Positions 16,289 through 24,240 of a stretch of DNA of 28,261 nt are shown piece by piece (positions within the stretch are counted from its first letter, which is position 1; each line of letters begins with the position of its first letter). The DNA is from CAYVTZ01 sp964454685 (GTDB lineage Bacteria; Bacillota; Clostridia; Christensenellales; Christensenellaceae). The notes under the pieces were generated by a model. That model saw nothing but the letters and a program-made list of their open reading frames with translations. It ran no database searches and was not told where the DNA came from. Location of the stretch: assembly GCA_964454685.1 (NCBI GenBank), contig CAYVTZ010000039.1:1-28261 (forward strand). Direction: 5' to 3'. A program made the translations under genes and the position numbers.

Positions 16289-18103
16289 TTATGTCGTCGC
16301 CGCCTGAAATTGGCTGTAGTACAGTGAAGCATAAAAGCCGTCCTGCTGCAACAACGCTTCATGCGTGCCCCGCTCCACAATGTCACCGTCGCGCAGCACC
16401 AAAATCATGTCGGCATTGCGGATGGTAGACAGCCTGTGCGCAATCACAAAACTGGTCTTGCCCTGCATCAATCGCGTCATCGCCTTTTGAATTTCCACCT
16501 CCGTGCGGGTGTCCACGCTGGAAGTCGCCTCATCCAAAATCAAAATGGATGGGTTTGTCAGCATCGCGCGGGCAATGGTCAAAAGCTGCATTTGCCCCTG
16601 CGAGAGCACCGCCGCCTCCGTAGAAATCACCGTGTCATAGCCGTCGGGCAGTGTGCGGATAAAGTGGTCGCATCGCGCCGCCTTGGCAGCCGCCACAATT
16701 TCCTCGCGCGTCGCGTCCATCTTGCCGTAAGCAATGTTCTGCGCCACCGTACCTTCAAACAGCCAGGTATCTTGCAAAACCATGCCGATGTTGCCACGCA
16801 GCGCAGTACGCGGCATGGTGGAAATGTCCGTGCCATCAATGAGTATTTGACCGCCGTCCAGTTCATAAAAACGCATGAGCAGATTGATCAGCGTTGTTTT
16901 TCCGCCGCCCGTCGGCCCCACAATGGCAACCATTTCGTTGGGGTTCACGGTCAGTGTCAGATCGTGGATCAGCGTCTTTTCCGGAGTGTACCCAAACCGG
17001 ATGTTTTGAAAATGCACCCGCCCTTCCTGCACCGCCGCAGGCAAAGCGTTTCCGTCCGGCACCTCTTCCTCTTCGTCCAACAGTTGAAATACGCGTTCTG
17101 CACCGGCAATGGCCGCTTGCAAAGCCGTAATCACATAGGATAATTGCGTCACAGGTTCTGCAACTTGATTGTAGTATTGCAGAAATGCCTGCACGGCACC
17201 CAGCGTCATGCCCCCACTAATGACAAACAATCCGCCCAGCACCGCCACCACCACAAACCCTACTTGGTTCAGCACACGAATGGTAGGATAGATCGCAAAA
17301 TCTGCAAACTGCGATTTCCGGTTCGCCTCAAATTGCGCCTGATTGAGCGCGTCAATCTCCTCTTCCATGGCGCACTGCCGGGAAAACACTTTAATGACAC
17401 GGTTTCCTGCAAACACTTCCTCCGTTTTTGCGCCAAGCTCACCCAATGCCCGCATGTTTTTCGCGGCGCACCGTTGGCTCCACCGCGCCACAAACTTGGT
17501 TGCAATGCCGCACACCGCAAATGCGATGAGCGTGATCAGCGAAAGCCACGGGCTCAAATACAGCATGGCAATGCAGGTAAACAAAATCGTGAGCGTAGCC
17601 GAGATCAACTGCATCAGCCCCATTTGGATCACCGTAGAAACTTTTTCCAAATCGTTGGTCACGCGGCTCATCACTTCGCCCGCCTTGTGCGTGTCAAAAT
17701 AGCGCAAGGGCAAACGGCTTAATTTCTCACTCACACTGCGACGCATGGTAAGCGTGAGCGTCTCTCCCACACTGGCAATCACATACTGCTGAACATAGGA
17801 AAGCACTGCGCTGAATGCTGCCGCCACCAGCACCAGGGCGATAGGCTGCGCAAGCGCCTCTGCTACCATTGCGGGCAGTGCGTCTGCCGGCGCGCCGCTT
17901 TGCAGCACACCCAGCAGTTGATCCACCGCCACACCGATCAGCAAAGGAAGCACGGCGTATGCGGCTGCGCTTAACACCGTCGCAATCAGCACGATAATCA
18001 GTTTACCCTTTTGCTGCAGCAGCAAGCCAAACAGGCGCCGGATGGTCGCCTTGGTGTTCTGCGGCACATCCTCCATGTAGAAATCCTGCTTTTTCTTCTT
18101 CAT
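16289..18103 (-). CDS. Heterodimeric ABC exporter, subunit B (canonical Walker B, degenerate signature)
   Basis: This 604-residue half-transporter has an N-terminal six-helix exporter domain (about residues 20-330) and a C-terminal ATPase. Walker A GPTGGGKTT is near residue 395, the signature is LSQGQ (500-504) instead of LSGGQ, Walker B is ILILDE with D524 and catalytic E525, and the H-loop is IAHRLSTI. It partners the protein encoded immediately upstream, with which it shares a TGATG stop/start overlap. A GTG at 18106 could also start it, but the ATG at 18103 fits the AAGGAGGAGG site better. Multidrug or lipid/peptide export is typical of the family; the adjacent MerR drug-sensor-like regulator favours multidrug efflux. 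Confidence 0.92.
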   Translation of the reverse strand: MKKKKQDFYMEDVPQNTKATIRRLFGLLLQQKGKLIIVLIATVLSAAAYAVLPLLIGVAVDQLLGVLQSGAPADALPAMVAEALAQPIALVLVAAAFSAVLSYVQQYVIASVGETLTLTMRRSVSEKLSRLPLRYFDTHKAGEVMSRVTNDLEKVSTVIQMGLMQLISATLTILFTCIAMLYLSPWLSLITLIAFAVCGIATKFVARWSQRCAAKNMRALGELGAKTEEVFAGNRVIKVFSRQCAMEEEIDALNQAQFEANRKSQFADFAIYPTIRVLNQVGFVVVAVLGGLFVISGGMTLGAVQAFLQYYNQVAEPVTQLSYVITALQAAIAGAERVFQLLDEEEEVPDGNALPAAVQEGRVHFQNIRFGYTPEKTLIHDLTLTVNPNEMVAIVGPTGGGKTTLINLLMRFYELDGGQILIDGTDISTMPRTALRGNIGMVLQDTWLFEGTVAQNIAYGKMDATREEIVAAAKAARCDHFIRTLPDGYDTVISTEAAVLSQGQMQLLTIARAMLTNPSILILDEATSSVDTRTEVEIQKAMTRLMQGKTSFVIAHRLSTIRNADMILVLRDGDIVERGTHEALLQQDGFYASLYYSQFQAATT

Positions 18104-19833
18104 CACGCCTCCTCCTTTTCTTCCATCTGACTGCTGACAATATCTTGATATACCGGGCAGCTCTGCATCAGCTGCGCATGTGTGCCCTTCCCTGCAATCT
18201 GTCCATTGTCCAGCACAAGAATTTGATCCGCATCCATGATGGTGCTGACGCGCTGTGCAATAATCAGCTTCGCGGCATTCACGCCATGCAGACGCAGTGC
18301 AGCGCGCAGCGACGCATCCGTCTTAACGTCCAGCGCAGAAAAGCTGTCGTCAAAAACATAGATCGAGGCGTTGCGCACCAGTGCGCGCGCAATGGCAAGC
18401 CGTTGTCTCTGTCCGCCCGAAAAATTCGTGCCACCCTGTGCAACCGGTGCCTGCAAGCCCAACGGCAGTTTGGCTACAAAGTCCTCCGCCTGCGCCACAC
18501 GTAACGCCTCCCAAAGCGCCTCATCCGTCGCATTCTCATCCCCCATGCGCAGGTTCTCCGCAATCGTACCACTAAACAGAAAGGATTTTTGCGGGACACA
18601 GCCGATATGCGCGCGCAGTTCCAACTGCGATAGTGCGCGGATATCTGTTCCATAAAGGCGAATGCTTCCCGTGCCGATGTCATGCAGCCGCAGCAGCAAG
18701 TCTGCCACCGTGCTTTTTCCGGAGCCGGTGCCACCGATGATGGCGGTGGTCTGTCCGGGATGGCAGGCAAAACTGATCTCTGTTACCACCGCCTCTTCCG
18801 CGCCGGGATAGGCAAATCCCACCCGATCAAATACCACCACAGGCGCGCCTTCTTCCCGCGCCAACGCCCCGTCGGACGCATCCTGAATGTTCGGTTCCAT
18901 CTCCAGCACTTCCTGCAACCGATCAAGGCAGGAGCGCATTTTAGGCAGTGTAGTTGCAACCACAGCCGCCATAATCAGATAACTGAGCGTCACAATGGAA
19001 TATTCGATGGCAGCGGTAATCTGCCCGATCTCCATACCGCCCTTCGCGGTAAGCTGTCCGCCCAGCCATACAATCGCCGCGACGCACAACCCGATAATAA
19101 TCCACACCGCTGGGTTCACCACCGCAAACATCCGGTTCAGTCGAATCATCGTACCGGCATAATCCGCGTATGCTTTGCCCGAACGTTCCTCTTCGTATCG
19201 CTCGTTGCCAAAGGCGCGGATCACACGGGTGCCTGTAATGGACTCGCGCACCATCTGATTGATGCGATCCATGCGCCGCTGAATCTTGCGCGCAAGACGG
19301 GCGGATGCCTTAAGCATGATGGCAGCAAACACCAGAAAAGCAGCCATACAGGCAATCAACACCCCTGCCAACCATGGGTTAATCTGAAATGTCATCAAAA
19401 TGGAGGCAGCCATCATCATGGGCGCCGGCACAATCAGTTGCAACGTCATCCCAAAGGTCATCTGCATGTTGGAAATGTCCGATGTAGAGCGGGTGACCAT
19501 GGAAGAAACGCCAATCTGATCAAATTCATGCAGGGAAAGCTGCTGGCTTTTGTGCACCAGACGCCGCCGCATGTCCCGTCCAAACAGCGCCGCAATATCG
19601 CCGGAGCACCAACTGCCCCATATGGATACTGCCGCAGACAGCAGCGCAACCAGCAGCATGGTGCCGCCAATGCGCCATATGGCGCTCATATCGCCTTTGA
19701 TGATGCCTTGGTCAACAATGCCCGCAATCAAATAAGGAATCAACAGGGTTCCCACCGATTGCCCCACCAAAAGAAGCAGTGTCAGGATCATCTTGCCCTT
19801 CTGCTCTCTCAAAAATAGTTTCAAGTATTTCAT
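18103..19833 (-). CDS. Heterodimeric ABC exporter, subunit A (canonical signature, catalytic Glu replaced by Asp)
   Basis: This 576-residue half-transporter has an N-terminal six-helix membrane domain and an ATPase with Walker A GGTGSGKST near residue 365, signature FSGGQ (471-475), and Walker B YVFDDS, where D496 replaces the catalytic Glu. In heterodimeric exporters such as TM287/288 and BmrCD, this substitution marks the subunit holding the degenerate ATP site. The partner's LSQGQ signature completes that degenerate site, so the two genes fit each other. The frame runs to 19938, but the ATG at 19833 (MKYLKLFLREQKGKM) has AGGAGG 5 nt upstream. It is transcribed from a MerR-type promoter. 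Confidence 0.93.
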   Translation of the reverse strand: MKYLKLFLREQKGKMILTLLLLVGQSVGTLLIPYLIAGIVDQGIIKGDMSAIWRIGGTMLLVALLSAAVSIWGSWCSGDIAALFGRDMRRRLVHKSQQLSLHEFDQIGVSSMVTRSTSDISNMQMTFGMTLQLIVPAPMMMAASILMTFQINPWLAGVLIACMAAFLVFAAIMLKASARLARKIQRRMDRINQMVRESITGTRVIRAFGNERYEEERSGKAYADYAGTMIRLNRMFAVVNPAVWIIIGLCVAAIVWLGGQLTAKGGMEIGQITAAIEYSIVTLSYLIMAAVVATTLPKMRSCLDRLQEVLEMEPNIQDASDGALAREEGAPVVVFDRVGFAYPGAEEAVVTEISFACHPGQTTAIIGGTGSGKSTVADLLLRLHDIGTGSIRLYGTDIRALSQLELRAHIGCVPQKSFLFSGTIAENLRMGDENATDEALWEALRVAQAEDFVAKLPLGLQAPVAQGGTNFSGGQRQRLAIARALVRNASIYVFDDSFSALDVKTDASLRAALRLHGVNAAKLIIAQRVSTIMDADQILVLDNGQIAGKGTHAQLMQSCPVYQDIVSSQMEEKEEA

Positions 19834-19876
19834 GTTTGCCTCCTGTAAATCCTTGCATTTGCGCGGATCAAGTGTT

Positions 19877-19907
19877 AGGATAAACCATAAAGTTACTTTA
19901 ATGTCAA
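19877..19907 (-). promoter_or_regulatory. MerR-type promoter of the exporter operon with 19-bp spacer and central dyad
   Basis: On the minus strand a consensus TTGACA (19902-19907) and TATCCT (19877-19882) are separated by 19 bp, too long for normal initiation. A perfect dyad TAAAGT-T-ACTTTA (19888-19900) lies inside the spacer. This is the classical arrangement of MerR-family targets, where the bound regulator twists the DNA to activate transcription. The divergent MerR gene lies 30 bp away. Confidence 0.8.
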
Positions 19908-19936
19908 TAGACAATTTATGAAAACTTGGAGGAGTC

Positions 19937-20731
19937 ATGGAACAACGCCCACATATGCCGATCCGCGAATTTTCCCGTCTGACGGGAATCCGGCGCGAAA
20001 ATCTGCGGTTTTATGATCAGATCGGTCTGCTTTCTCCCGAAACCCGCAAGGAAAACGGATATCGATACTATGCGTGGCATCAAATCGAGTCCGCGTTGCT
20101 GATTGGAGATTTGCGCGCTTTGGATGTCAGTATCGAAGAAATCAAACAATATATGCAGGAGCGCTCGCCCGAGCGTATGCTCCGGTTGTTTGAAGATCAG
20201 GAAGAGCGGATTCAAAAGGAAATTGAACGCCTGCATGGATTGCAGGACGTGATGCGTCTGCGTGCGGATATGGCGCGGCAGGCAATGCGTCAGGAAGGTG
20301 CGCTGTTGATCGAACAAAAGGAATCCGAACCCATTTTCCTGGTTCCCACCTTGGAAGCCGGAACAGACGAAGAAAAAATCATGTATGCTTACGATTATGC
20401 CGATGCGCAAGGGGTAAATCTCAGCTATCCGTTGGGCATTGTCATCGCGCAGGAGCACTTGGCAAAGCGAGGCGCGCATCCCATACACCAGTGTTACTTC
20501 AAAGGCGGCGGCAAGCCAAATGCGTGCAAGCCCGCAGGTGTCTATGCCGTAGCATACGGGCGTTCCAGCTATTGGGCGACAGAAGAGATTTACAATCGAT
20601 TGCTTACTTTTATACCCGAACAAGGCTATCGCATTTCGGGCAATGCCTATGAGGAATACCCGCTGGACGAACTGTCCGTCGCCGAGGGCGAAGCGTATGG
20701 CGTGCGCGTGGAAATATGCGTGTCGCGTTGA
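19937..20731 (+). CDS. MerR-family multidrug-sensing regulator (BmrR-like, GyrI-like effector domain)
   Basis: The regulator has 264 residues. Residues 8-70 are a MerR winged helix (MPIREFSRLTGIRRENLRFY, then GLLSPETRKENGYRYY). A coiled-coil dimer helix runs about 80-125. The C-terminal half (about 125-264) resembles the GyrI/BmrR small-molecule-binding domain, with YPLGIVIAQEHL, GVYAVAYGRSSYWATEEIYN and EYPLDELS. It would sense a hydrophobic drug and activate the divergent exporter promoter. The ATG has GGAGG 4 nt upstream. A clear promoter for the regulator itself was not assigned; it probably overlaps the exporter promoter. Confidence 0.92.
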   Translation: MEQRPHMPIREFSRLTGIRRENLRFYDQIGLLSPETRKENGYRYYAWHQIESALLIGDLRALDVSIEEIKQYMQERSPERMLRLFEDQEERIQKEIERLHGLQDVMRLRADMARQAMRQEGALLIEQKESEPIFLVPTLEAGTDEEKIMYAYDYADAQGVNLSYPLGIVIAQEHLAKRGAHPIHQCYFKGGGKPNACKPAGVYAVAYGRSSYWATEEIYNRLLTFIPEQGYRISGNAYEEYPLDELSVAEGEAYGVRVEICVSR

Positions 20732-21032
20732 TTTCATGAGTATGCTTCAAAACTTTGCTTTACAGCATTCGAGAACATCCGCTGCGCAATCGTTCTTTTG
20801 CTTTGTCGCGCATCCATGCAGAAATCAAAAACATCGATCTCCCCTTCCCCGCCGGGCTGCCGACGGCCCGCCCTTGCCCACCTTTTAAAACAAGGATGTC
20901 ACCCCGCATTCTTCTGCAATCCGCGCCTGCTCCTTCTCGTTCTCGGATTTCCTCCGGTACGTTAATATGTTATGATTCCCTTCCCCCTTTCACAACAAAA
21001 CAAACCATCTGTCGCTTTTCCCTTGCCCTTGA
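20732..21032. other. Intergenic region after the MerR gene, no gene seen
   Basis: About 300 nt with no convincing reading frame. A 7-bp hairpin CGGGCTG-ccga-CGGCCCG (20853-20870) lies about 120 nt past the MerR stop and could be a weak terminator, but only a short T-rich stretch follows some 12 nt later. Confidence 0.4.
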
Positions 21033-21062
21033 TTGACAAATGCTTCTTTTATTTACTATCAT
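21033..21062 (+). promoter_or_regulatory. Promoter of the TetR-family gene
   Basis: A consensus TTGACA (21033-21038), an 18-bp spacer and TATCAT (21057-21062). The start point near 21069 leaves an unusually long leader of about 160 nt before the preferred ATG at 21231. Confidence 0.6.
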
Positions 21063-21138
21063 AATCGTAATAGGTATCTTGTTTGCTAATCATTGCCTTT
21101 TCGAACACCATACATTCTAATGTTCATTACAACGTCAC

Positions 21139-21161
21139 GATGTTATGTAGTTGGTAACATC
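21139..21161. promoter_or_regulatory. Inverted repeat in the TetR gene leader, candidate autoregulatory operator
   Basis: GATGTTA (21139-21145) and TAACATC (21155-21161) form a perfect 7-bp inverted repeat with a 9-nt centre, a size typical of TetR operators. It lies downstream of the promoter, where binding would block transcription. It could instead fold as an RNA hairpin. Confidence 0.4.
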
Positions 21162-21230
21162 CTTTTGCTACCAATTTACTCGAAGGTCAAAATAAAGCAA
21201 CCCGACTCATGGAAAGGAAAATTCGACATT

Positions 21231-21764
21231 ATGACAGACTACATCTTGCAAGCCTGCTTTATCTTGATGAGAGAAAAACCGTTTGAAAAAATCACAGTCA
21301 GTGAAATCGCGGCCAAAGCAGGCGTAGACCGTTCCACCTATTATCGCTACTTCAAGTCCAAGGAAGAAATCATCCATCTTTTTTTTCAGTGTATTTTCTC
21401 CGATTATCTGGGTGAAATCCGCCGAAAACAGGTACAAAGTCTAAAAGAGTACGTCATGATTATGCTCACACATTTCTATCAGCATAAAGATGATCTGATA
21501 CTCGTGTACAAAAATAAGCTGTTCTCAATTTTTCTGGATGTTGCGGAAGCGCAGTACGACCCCTGTGATTTCTCCACATGGGAGCATGCACTCACCGCAC
21601 ACATTCAGTGCTATCATCTGGGTGGCGTTCACAATCTCATGCGCTCCTGGGTGCGGCGCGGCATGCAGGAAACACCGGAGCAGCTTTCCGGTTTTCTGGT
21701 TTCAATAAAAGGCTGTAAGCTGATCGGAGCCGACATCGAATGGCAAATAGGCGGTCAAATCTAG
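21231..21764 (+). CDS. TetR/AcrR-family transcriptional regulator
   Basis: This protein of about 177 residues has a TetR helix-turn-helix near the N-terminus: KITVSEIAAKAGVDRSTYYR followed by YFKSKEEIIHLFF. The C-terminal two thirds is helical and not assignable to a ligand class. The open frame extends back to 21093, but the extra residues do not look like TetR sequence. The ATG at 21231 places the domain right at the start, slightly short, with AAAGGA about 12 nt upstream, so the exact start is uncertain. Its target is unknown: the nearest downstream feature is 440 nt away. Autoregulation through the inverted repeat in its leader is possible. Confidence 0.85.
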   Translation: MTDYILQACFILMREKPFEKITVSEIAAKAGVDRSTYYRYFKSKEEIIHLFFQCIFSDYLGEIRRKQVQSLKEYVMIMLTHFYQHKDDLILVYKNKLFSIFLDVAEAQYDPCDFSTWEHALTAHIQCYHLGGVHNLMRSWVRRGMQETPEQLSGFLVSIKGCKLIGADIEWQIGGQI

Positions 21765-22202
21765 CTGTCATTCTGCCCTTGCACCGTTGCTTGGCTCCAT
21801 GCGCAAACAACCATGCTCCGTTCCGGCCGACCTCGCAACCGAAGCATACGTAGTTTGTGGCGTGTCTGTAGGCTCCCCACATGGTTTTGGCTGCGCCGCC
21901 CGCATGCGTCGTCGGCTTGCTTTGCTGTATGCACATCCCCTTACGTTTTCATGCAGTTTCGGCTCGCTGTTTTACCATCCTGTCGTCATTGTTCCAATCA
22001 GTTCAAAAAAATCCCCCTCGTCTCGCGCGGGAAAAGCACGCACCGCTCCGCTCTCGTTTTTGCTATATATTAATGAAGGAAATACCCGAATAATCGCAAA
22101 TCTAACGGTTTCAGCCGCCACACAGACCCAAAATCTTCTCTTTTGCCATCAAATTTATTTATCCTTGTATCATTTATTGGTACACCTCGCTTTTTTCAAA
22201 TG
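21765..22202. other. Intergenic region, no gene seen
   Basis: About 440 nt between the TetR gene and the promoter at 22203. Several frames are open on both strands but none has a ribosome site, family resemblance or neighbouring context. I see no terminator with a T-tract directly after the TetR stop. Confidence 0.5.
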
Positions 22203-22211
22203 TGCTATAAT
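22203..22211 (+). promoter_or_regulatory. Extended -10 promoter of the candidate structured RNA / signalling operon leader
   Basis: TGCTATAAT contains a perfect -10 TATAAT (22206-22211) with the TGn extension. No good -35 is placed at 17 bp; TTGGTA lies too far upstream. Initiation would be near 22218, about 925 nt before the first clear coding start at 23142. Confidence 0.6.
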
Positions 22212-22451
22212 GTTAAAATAGCCGTGGGTGGTGAAACCAGTATATTCATCACCTGAAAATTCATGTATTTGAATGGCAAATTTTGAAAACAAAAAAGTGA
22301 TAGGCTGAAAGCATCAAAGAAGTGTCCACGCGCAGCTGTTAAGCAAGCTGCAAGTCTCGTCGTTCCAAAAGTGCAAGCATTTTCGGAAGCCCTAAATGAA
22401 ATTGCAAAAGACGAGATAGAATACGCAATGCACCGAGATTTTGTTTGGCAA

Positions 22452-22482
22452 GGCTCCCGCAGAGCCTGCGCCTTACAGGCTC
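22452..22482 (+). other. Mutually exclusive hairpins within the candidate RNA
   Basis: GGCTC (22452-22456) can pair with GAGCC (22462-22466). Alternatively GAGCCT (22462-22467) can pair with AGGCTC (22477-22482). Both use the same central strand, so only one can form at a time, as in switching leaders. No T-tract follows, so any switch would not be simple termination. Confidence 0.4.
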
Positions 22483-22949
22483 GTTGCGACGTGGCAACGA
22501 TGGAAGGCATGTTGAAGCATGTTTCATGCTCCTAACACGACGGTTTCGGCTTGCAAGGCAGCCTGATGATAGGCTAATGTTGACGCAGCATGGGGGGACA
22601 ATACGGCGGCATGGAGCAGTGCAGAAAATTTCTCGACGCAATTCCGGAAAGCTTTGTAATAGTCAAAGCGAATGACGGTCTCACCTTGTCATTCACCAAT
22701 CAAAGCAGTTACGAGGCAGTCGATCATTGCAAACAAGTGCATATGCAGATCTTTCCAAACGTCGGCATTGCGACCCTGTATCCAATTCAGGCGCAAACCG
22801 GCTTCTTTTGCGCGCAAGCAAAACTGCGTCACAGGTTCAAAAAGTTCATCTATGGACACTTCAGCAGCAGAACGCACCTGTACCAAGGCAGAACGCCCGG
22901 TCTTGTAACCGCGGATGTCGCAAGGCGCGCCGGCAGGGAGGAGTCTTTT

Positions 22950-23039
22950 ATGTTTCTTCATCACTATGGCCCGGCATACTTGCCGGAAGCCACAGCGCGG
23001 CATGGTCAAAAGCAAAGCGCCATGCGCCGACATCAATGA
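22950..23039 (+). CDS. Possible 29-residue small ORF with a strong ribosome site
   Basis: An ATG at 22950 has AGGGAGGAG 6 nt upstream, one of the best ribosome sites in this region, and encodes 29 residues starting MFLHHYGPAYLPEA. It ends about 100 nt before the response-regulator gene. It is in the same frame as a longer open stretch from 22590, which uses AGA/AGG for 6 of 11 Arg codons, against 3 of 17 in the next gene, and so looks non-coding. A leader peptide is possible; chance is equally possible. Confidence 0.2.
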   Translation: MFLHHYGPAYLPEATARHGQKQSAMRRHQ

Positions 23040-23141
23040 AACAGCAACACAAATGAAGTGGCAAAGCAATGCTAAGGCATTTTTAATCCACGGTATGGAA
23101 CCATAACCCATACAAGAACAAGCAATGGAGCGTGACTGAAT

Positions 23142-24239
23142 ATGAGCAGCGAACAAAAAATGAAGATCATGATCATCGACGACAATGTGACCAACCTAAA
23201 CATTGCCCGCATGGCACTGGATCAGCACTATGAAGTGCTTTTGATCCCTTCCGGCGAAAAGGCGCTAAAGCTGTTTGAGCGCATCACGCCTGACCTCATC
23301 CTGCTGGATGTTGATATGCCGGGGATGAGCGGGTTTGATGTCATTCGTCAAATCAAGCAATCCACGTTGCCCGTGCACAATGTGCCGGTGATCTTTGTGA
23401 CCGCAAAGGACGACAGCACCAGCGAATTCGACGGTCTCAATCTTGGCGCGGTAGATTATATCACCAAGCCCTTCTCCTTCCCTTTGTTGCTCAAGCGCGT
23501 CCAACTGCATCTGCAACTTCAGCGATACAGCCAAAACCTTGAAAAAATGGTGGAGGAAAAAACCAAAGTGATCACCGAGTTGCAGTATTCCATCGTCCAT
23601 GTGCTCTCTGATATGGTCGAGCGGCGGGACGGCTCCACCGGCGGTCATCTGATTCGCACCCGCAATTATTTGCGCGTGCTGCTGGACGAGGTGCAAAAGC
23701 AGAAATTATATGAGGAAGATTTGCGTGGCATCGATGCCGAACTCTTCACACATGCAGCCCAACTGCATGACGTCGGCAAAATGTCTATTCCGGATAGCAT
23801 ATTGCTCAAAAGCGGCAGATTGAGCGCCGAGGAATTTGAAGTTATGAAAACGCATGCCGCGCTGGGTGAGGAAGCCATTCGATATGCAATGTCCAGCGTA
23901 CAGGAAAAGAAATTTCTGGAGGTTGCAGCCTCCTTTGCCGGCGCGCATCACGAGCGTTGGGATGGCGGTGGCTATCCGCGCGCGCTCGAAAAGCTCAACA
24001 TCCCCATCGAAGGCAGGCTCATGGCAATCGTCGATGTCTATGACGCGCTCATTTCCGAACGTCCCTATAAGCGCGCGTTCCCGCACGAGGCAGCCAAAAG
24101 CATCATACTAAAGGAAAGCGGCACGCACTTTGATCCCCTGCTCGTAAGCGCATTCGAAACCGTCTCCGAGGTGTTTAAGAAAATTGCGCAGGAATACGCC
24201 GATCAGCCCGAAGATATTTTGCTGGATGGGAGAGAATGA
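23142..24239 (+). CDS. Response regulator with HD-GYP domain, predicted cyclic-di-GMP phosphodiesterase
   Basis: The protein has 365 residues. Residues 7-125 are a receiver domain with acidic pair D13/D14, phospho-acceptor D56 (in LLDVDMPG), T87 and K109. A coiled coil (about 128-148) leads to an HD-GYP domain with HDVGK (H209, D210), H238, HHERWDGGGYP (H269, H270, GYP at 277-279) and DVYDAL. All expected metal ligands appear present, so it should be active, hydrolysing cyclic-di-GMP when phosphorylated. The ATG has only a distant GGAG (11 nt). Its stop is one base before the hybrid kinase start, so the two are co-translated. The kinase is the likely phosphodonor, through its HPt domain. Confidence 0.93.
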   Translation: MSSEQKMKIMIIDDNVTNLNIARMALDQHYEVLLIPSGEKALKLFERITPDLILLDVDMPGMSGFDVIRQIKQSTLPVHNVPVIFVTAKDDSTSEFDGLNLGAVDYITKPFSFPLLLKRVQLHLQLQRYSQNLEKMVEEKTKVITELQYSIVHVLSDMVERRDGSTGGHLIRTRNYLRVLLDEVQKQKLYEEDLRGIDAELFTHAAQLHDVGKMSIPDSILLKSGRLSAEEFEVMKTHAALGEEAIRYAMSSVQEKKFLEVAASFAGAHHERWDGGGYPRALEKLNIPIEGRLMAIVDVYDALISERPYKRAFPHEAAKSIILKESGTHFDPLLVSAFETVSEVFKKIAQEYADQPEDILLDGRE

Positions 24240-24240
24240 T

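Larger units (their letters stand above)
22218..23084 (+). ncRNA. Candidate large structured RNA or very long structured leader
   Basis: The stretch has no convincing protein but many local inverted repeats. They include 22227-22235/22245-22253 (9 bp, one wobble), 22332-22337/22346-22351, 22355-22361/22410-22416 enclosing 22363-22388, 22481-22487/22494-22500 (7 bp perfect), 22516-22521/22525-22530, 22560-22564/22571-22575, 22670-22676/22688-22694 (7 bp perfect), 22791-22797/22807-22813 (7 bp perfect), 22971-22976/22981-22986, and a last short stem 23068-23072/23077-23081 followed by TTTT that could be a weak end. I do not recognise the conserved core of RNase P, tmRNA, SRP, 6S or a named riboswitch. 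OLE, ROOL or GOLLD-like RNAs are possible by size, but I cannot check their consensus. Boundaries are guesses. Confidence 0.4.

Noticed and set aside
20755..21036. Plus-strand 93-residue open frame after the MerR gene
   Set aside because: No ribosome site, low-complexity composition, and it ends inside the TetR promoter.
21787..22221. Plus-strand 144-residue open frame before the candidate RNA
   Set aside because: No ribosome site or recognisable domain; it runs into the -10 box at 22206-22211, and overlapping frames are equally open.
22301..22316. Short match to the 3' end of 23S rRNA (GGCTGAAAGCATC)
   Set aside because: Only about a dozen bases match and the flanks do not, so it is most likely chance.
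22590..23039. Plus-strand 149-residue open frame, with a faint PAS-like start (FLDAIPESFVIVKANDG)
   Set aside because: The resemblance stops after about 30 residues, rare-type AGA/AGG codons are frequent, and perfect hairpins cross it; a degraded PAS gene cannot be excluded.
22689..23156. Minus-strand 155-residue open frame across the candidate RNA region
   Set aside because: No ribosome site at its start, no recognised family, and it overlaps the start of the clear response-regulator gene. Kept as the main protein alternative to the RNA hypothesis.
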